From positions 1-5,997 of the forward strand of contig JAOPWW010000057.1 in assembly GCA_025965495.1 (NCBI GenBank): 5,997 nt of DNA, in the 5' to 3' direction. The notes under the pieces were generated by a model that made no database searches, was not told where the DNA came from, and worked only from the letters and a program-made list of their open reading frames with translations. The position numbers were made by a program, and so were the translations under genes. This document shows positions 4,198-5,997 of the stretch, one piece after another (position 1 is the stretch's first letter; every line of letters begins with the position of its first letter). This stretch comes from Frankiales bacterium (GTDB lineage Bacteria > Actinomycetota > Actinomycetes > Mycobacteriales > SCTD01).

Positions 4198-5997
4198 GTG
4201 ACCAGCCCCCCCGCACCCGCCGACCCGCTGGCCCGCCTCGCCGCCGCCCACGGCGTCGCCACCTCCTACGAGGACTGGGCCGGCACGCCCGTGCCCGTCT
4301 CCCCGGACGCCGTCGTGTCCGCCCTCGCCGCCCTCGGGGTCGAGGCCGGCAGCGACGACGCCGTCGCGGTCGCGCTGCAGGAGGTGCAGGACGCGCCGTG
4401 GCGCCGGCTGCTGCCGCCGTCGCTGGTGGTCCGCGGCCCGGGCGGCACCGTCGAGGTGCGGGCGCCCGAGGACGCCGACGTCGTGCTGACCGTCCTGCTC
4501 GAGGACGGGTCCGAGGTCGACCTCGAGGCCGGTGCTCCCGCCGAGCGCCGGTCCGGCCGGGTCCTGCGGACGGCCGCGCTGCCGGAGCTGCCGCTCGGCT
4601 GGCACCGGCTGCGGGCGGCCGCGGGGGACGAGACCGACGAGGCGGTCCTGGTCGTCGCGCCGGAGCGGATCGAGTCCCGCGAGGGTCGCTCCTGGGGCTG
4701 GATGGTGCAGCTCTACAGCCTGCGCAGCGCGCAGTCCTGGGGTCTCGGCGACTACGGCGACCTCCGGACGGTCGTTGCGTCGACGGCCGCCGACGGCGCG
4801 GGTGTGGTGCTGCTGAACCCCCTGCACGCCGAGACGCCCGTCCTGCCGCTGAACCCCTCCCCGTACTCCCCGAGCTCTCGCCGGTTCCGGTCCGCGCTGT
4901 ACCTGCGGGTGCAGGACGTGCCCGAGCACGCGGCCGCTCCCGCGGAGCTGCAGGCGCAGGTCGCCGCGCTGCGGCCGGAGTCCGACCCGGACCGGATCGC
5001 GCGCGACCCCGCCTTCACCGCGAAGCTCGCCGCGCTGGAGCTGCTCTGGCCGCACCACCGCGAGGACGCCCTCGCGGCGTTCCGGGCCGAGCGCGGCCAG
5101 GAGCTCGAGGACGTCGCCCTGTTCTTCGCGCTCGCCGAGGTCCACGGCACGCCGTGGCAGGAGTGGCCCGAGGACCTGCGCCGCCCCGACGCCCCCGGGA
5201 TCGAGGCCGCGCGCGAGGCGCACGCCGACCGGGTCGGCTTCTGGTGCTGGGTGCAGCTGCTGGTCGACGAGCAGCTCGCCGCGGTCACCGAGGCCGCCGG
5301 CCCCATGGCGGTCGGCGTCGTGCACGACCTCGCCGTCGGCGTCGACGCCGGCGGAGCGGACGCCTGGGCGCTGCAGGACTCGCTCGCGCTCGGGACGACG
5401 GTGGGAGCACCGCCCGACTCGTTCAACCAGCAGGGCCAGGACTGGGGGCTCCCGCCGTGGCGCCCCGACCGGCTGCGCGAGCAGGGCTACGCGCCGTACC
5501 GGTCGCTCGTGCAGGGCGTGCTCCGGCACGCCGGCGGCCTGCGGATCGACCACGTGATGGGCCTGTTCCGGCTGTGGTGGGTCCCGCAGGGCCGCAGCGC
5601 CGCAGAGGGCACCTACGTCTCCTACGACGCCGACGCGATGCTCGGGGTGCTGGCCCTGGAGGCGGTGCGGGCCGGCGTGGTCGTCGTGGGGGAGGACCTG
5701 GGGACGGTGGAGGACCGGGTCCGGACGTCGCTGGAGCGCACCGGCGTCCTCGGCAGCGCCGTCCTCTGGTTCGAGACCGACGAGGACACCGGGTCACCCC
5801 TGCCGCCGTCGCAGTGGCGCGAGGCGGCGCTCGCCACCGTCACGACCCACGACCTCCCGACGGCCGCCGGCTTCCTCGCCGAGGAGCACGTGCGGGTGCG
5901 CGACGAGCTCGGTCAGCTCGGGGTCCCGGTGGAGCAGGAGCGGGCCCGGGCGCGCGCGGAGCGGGAGGCGCTGCTGGCGATGCTGGAGGCCGAGGGG
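4198..5997 (+). CDS. malQ: 4-alpha-glucanotransferase (amylomaltase, GH77), C-terminus beyond the window
   Basis: MalQ transfers glucan segments between maltooligosaccharides, releasing glucose, in cytoplasmic maltose and glycogen metabolism. Six hundred codons are present and open to the right edge; actinobacterial homologues are about 700 residues, so about 100 are missing. GTG 4198 is preferred (GGGGA ends 10 bases upstream); GTG 4192, two codons earlier, is nearly as good. The N-terminal part holds a helical segment (LARLAAAHGVATSYEDW, 11-27) and a beta-rich domain to about 155, the extension typical of bacterial MalQ and absent from short Thermus enzymes. The catalytic barrel begins at GWMVQLYSLRS (167-177) and includes SWGLGDYGD, NPSPYSPSS (219-227) and GAPPDSFNQQGQDWG (403-417). 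All three catalytic residues are visible: Asp451 in LRIDH (nucleophile), Glu499 in GEDLG (acid/base) and Asp552 in THDLPT (stabiliser). The spacings of 48 and 53 are close to those of Thermus amylomaltase. No other maltose or glycogen gene is in view. Confidence 0.96.
   Translation, partial: MTSPPAPADPLARLAAAHGVATSYEDWAGTPVPVSPDAVVSALAALGVEAGSDDAVAVALQEVQDAPWRRLLPPSLVVRGPGGTVEVRAPEDADVVLTVLLEDGSEVDLEAGAPAERRSGRVLRTAALPELPLGWHRLRAAAGDETDEAVLVVAPERIESREGRSWGWMVQLYSLRSAQSWGLGDYGDLRTVVASTAADGAGVVLLNPLHAETPVLPLNPSPYSPSSRRFRSALYLRVQDVPEHAAAPAELQAQVAALRPESDPDRIARDPAFTAKLAALELLWPHHREDALAAFRAERGQELEDVALFFALAEVHGTPWQEWPEDLRRPDAPGIEAAREAHADRVGFWCWVQLLVDEQLAAVTEAAGPMAVGVVHDLAVGVDAGGADAWALQDSLALGTTVGAPPDSFNQQGQDWGLPPWRPDRLREQGYAPYRSLVQGVLRHAGGLRIDHVMGLFRLWWVPQGRSAAEGTYVSYDADAMLGVLALEAVRAGVVVVGEDLGTVEDRVRTSLERTGVLGSAVLWFETDEDTGSPLPPSQWREAALATVTTHDLPTAAGFLAEEHVRVRDELGQLGVPVEQERARARAEREALLAMLEAEG

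Noticed and set aside
3877..5553. A long minus-strand open frame (558 codons) antisense to the acetyltransferase and malQ genes
   Set aside because: Its translation is rich in Arg, Gly, Pro and Val with no recognisable domain, while the plus strand carries complete GNAT and GH77 motifs. Stop codons are rare in this GC content, so long shadow frames are expected.

Overview
The window looks like chromosomal DNA from a very high-GC actinobacterium. Codon third positions are almost all G or C, GTG starts are common, and the coding families are ordinary actinobacterial ones. A member of the Geodermatophilales or a relative would fit, but that placement is an impression and not a result. I see no rRNA, tRNA, mobile element, CRISPR array, prophage or plasmid signature. 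No stretch over 300 bases lacks a gene; coding density is about 97%.

Layout. Two genes run leftward: a small four-helix membrane protein (1156-1596) and, 10 bases after it, a prolyl oligopeptidase of family S9A (start at 1145, C-terminal half beyond the left edge). A 94-base divergent region (1597-1690) separates them from four rightward genes. These are an HNH-family nuclease-like protein (1691-2215), an amidase-signature hydrolase (2233-3651), a GNAT acetyltransferase that overlaps the amidase stop by four bases (3648-4169), and a 4-alpha-glucanotransferase MalQ, GH77 (4198 to beyond the right edge).

How the genes work together. There is no single obvious pathway. The amidase and acetyltransferase are probably co-translated and could act on related amine or amide compounds, but their substrates cannot be read from sequence. 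MalQ handles maltooligosaccharides in glycogen and maltose metabolism and seems to share only transcription with its neighbours. The oligopeptidase degrades short peptides. The membrane protein and the HNH protein belong to conserved but functionally obscure actinobacterial families.

The most interesting non-coding signals are two TANNNT -10-like hexamers placed 6 and 7 bases before the start codons of the amidase and the oligopeptidase. That is the geometry expected for leaderless mRNAs. In the oligopeptidase case the first three bases of the hexamer are also the stop codon of the upstream membrane-protein gene. A third signal is a perfect GC-rich hairpin sitting directly against the strong Shine-Dalgarno sequence of the HNH gene, with a second AGGAGG on its far side. 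Overall I see an ordinary housekeeping region with a few regulatory details worth testing, and no convincing evidence of a new multi-gene system.
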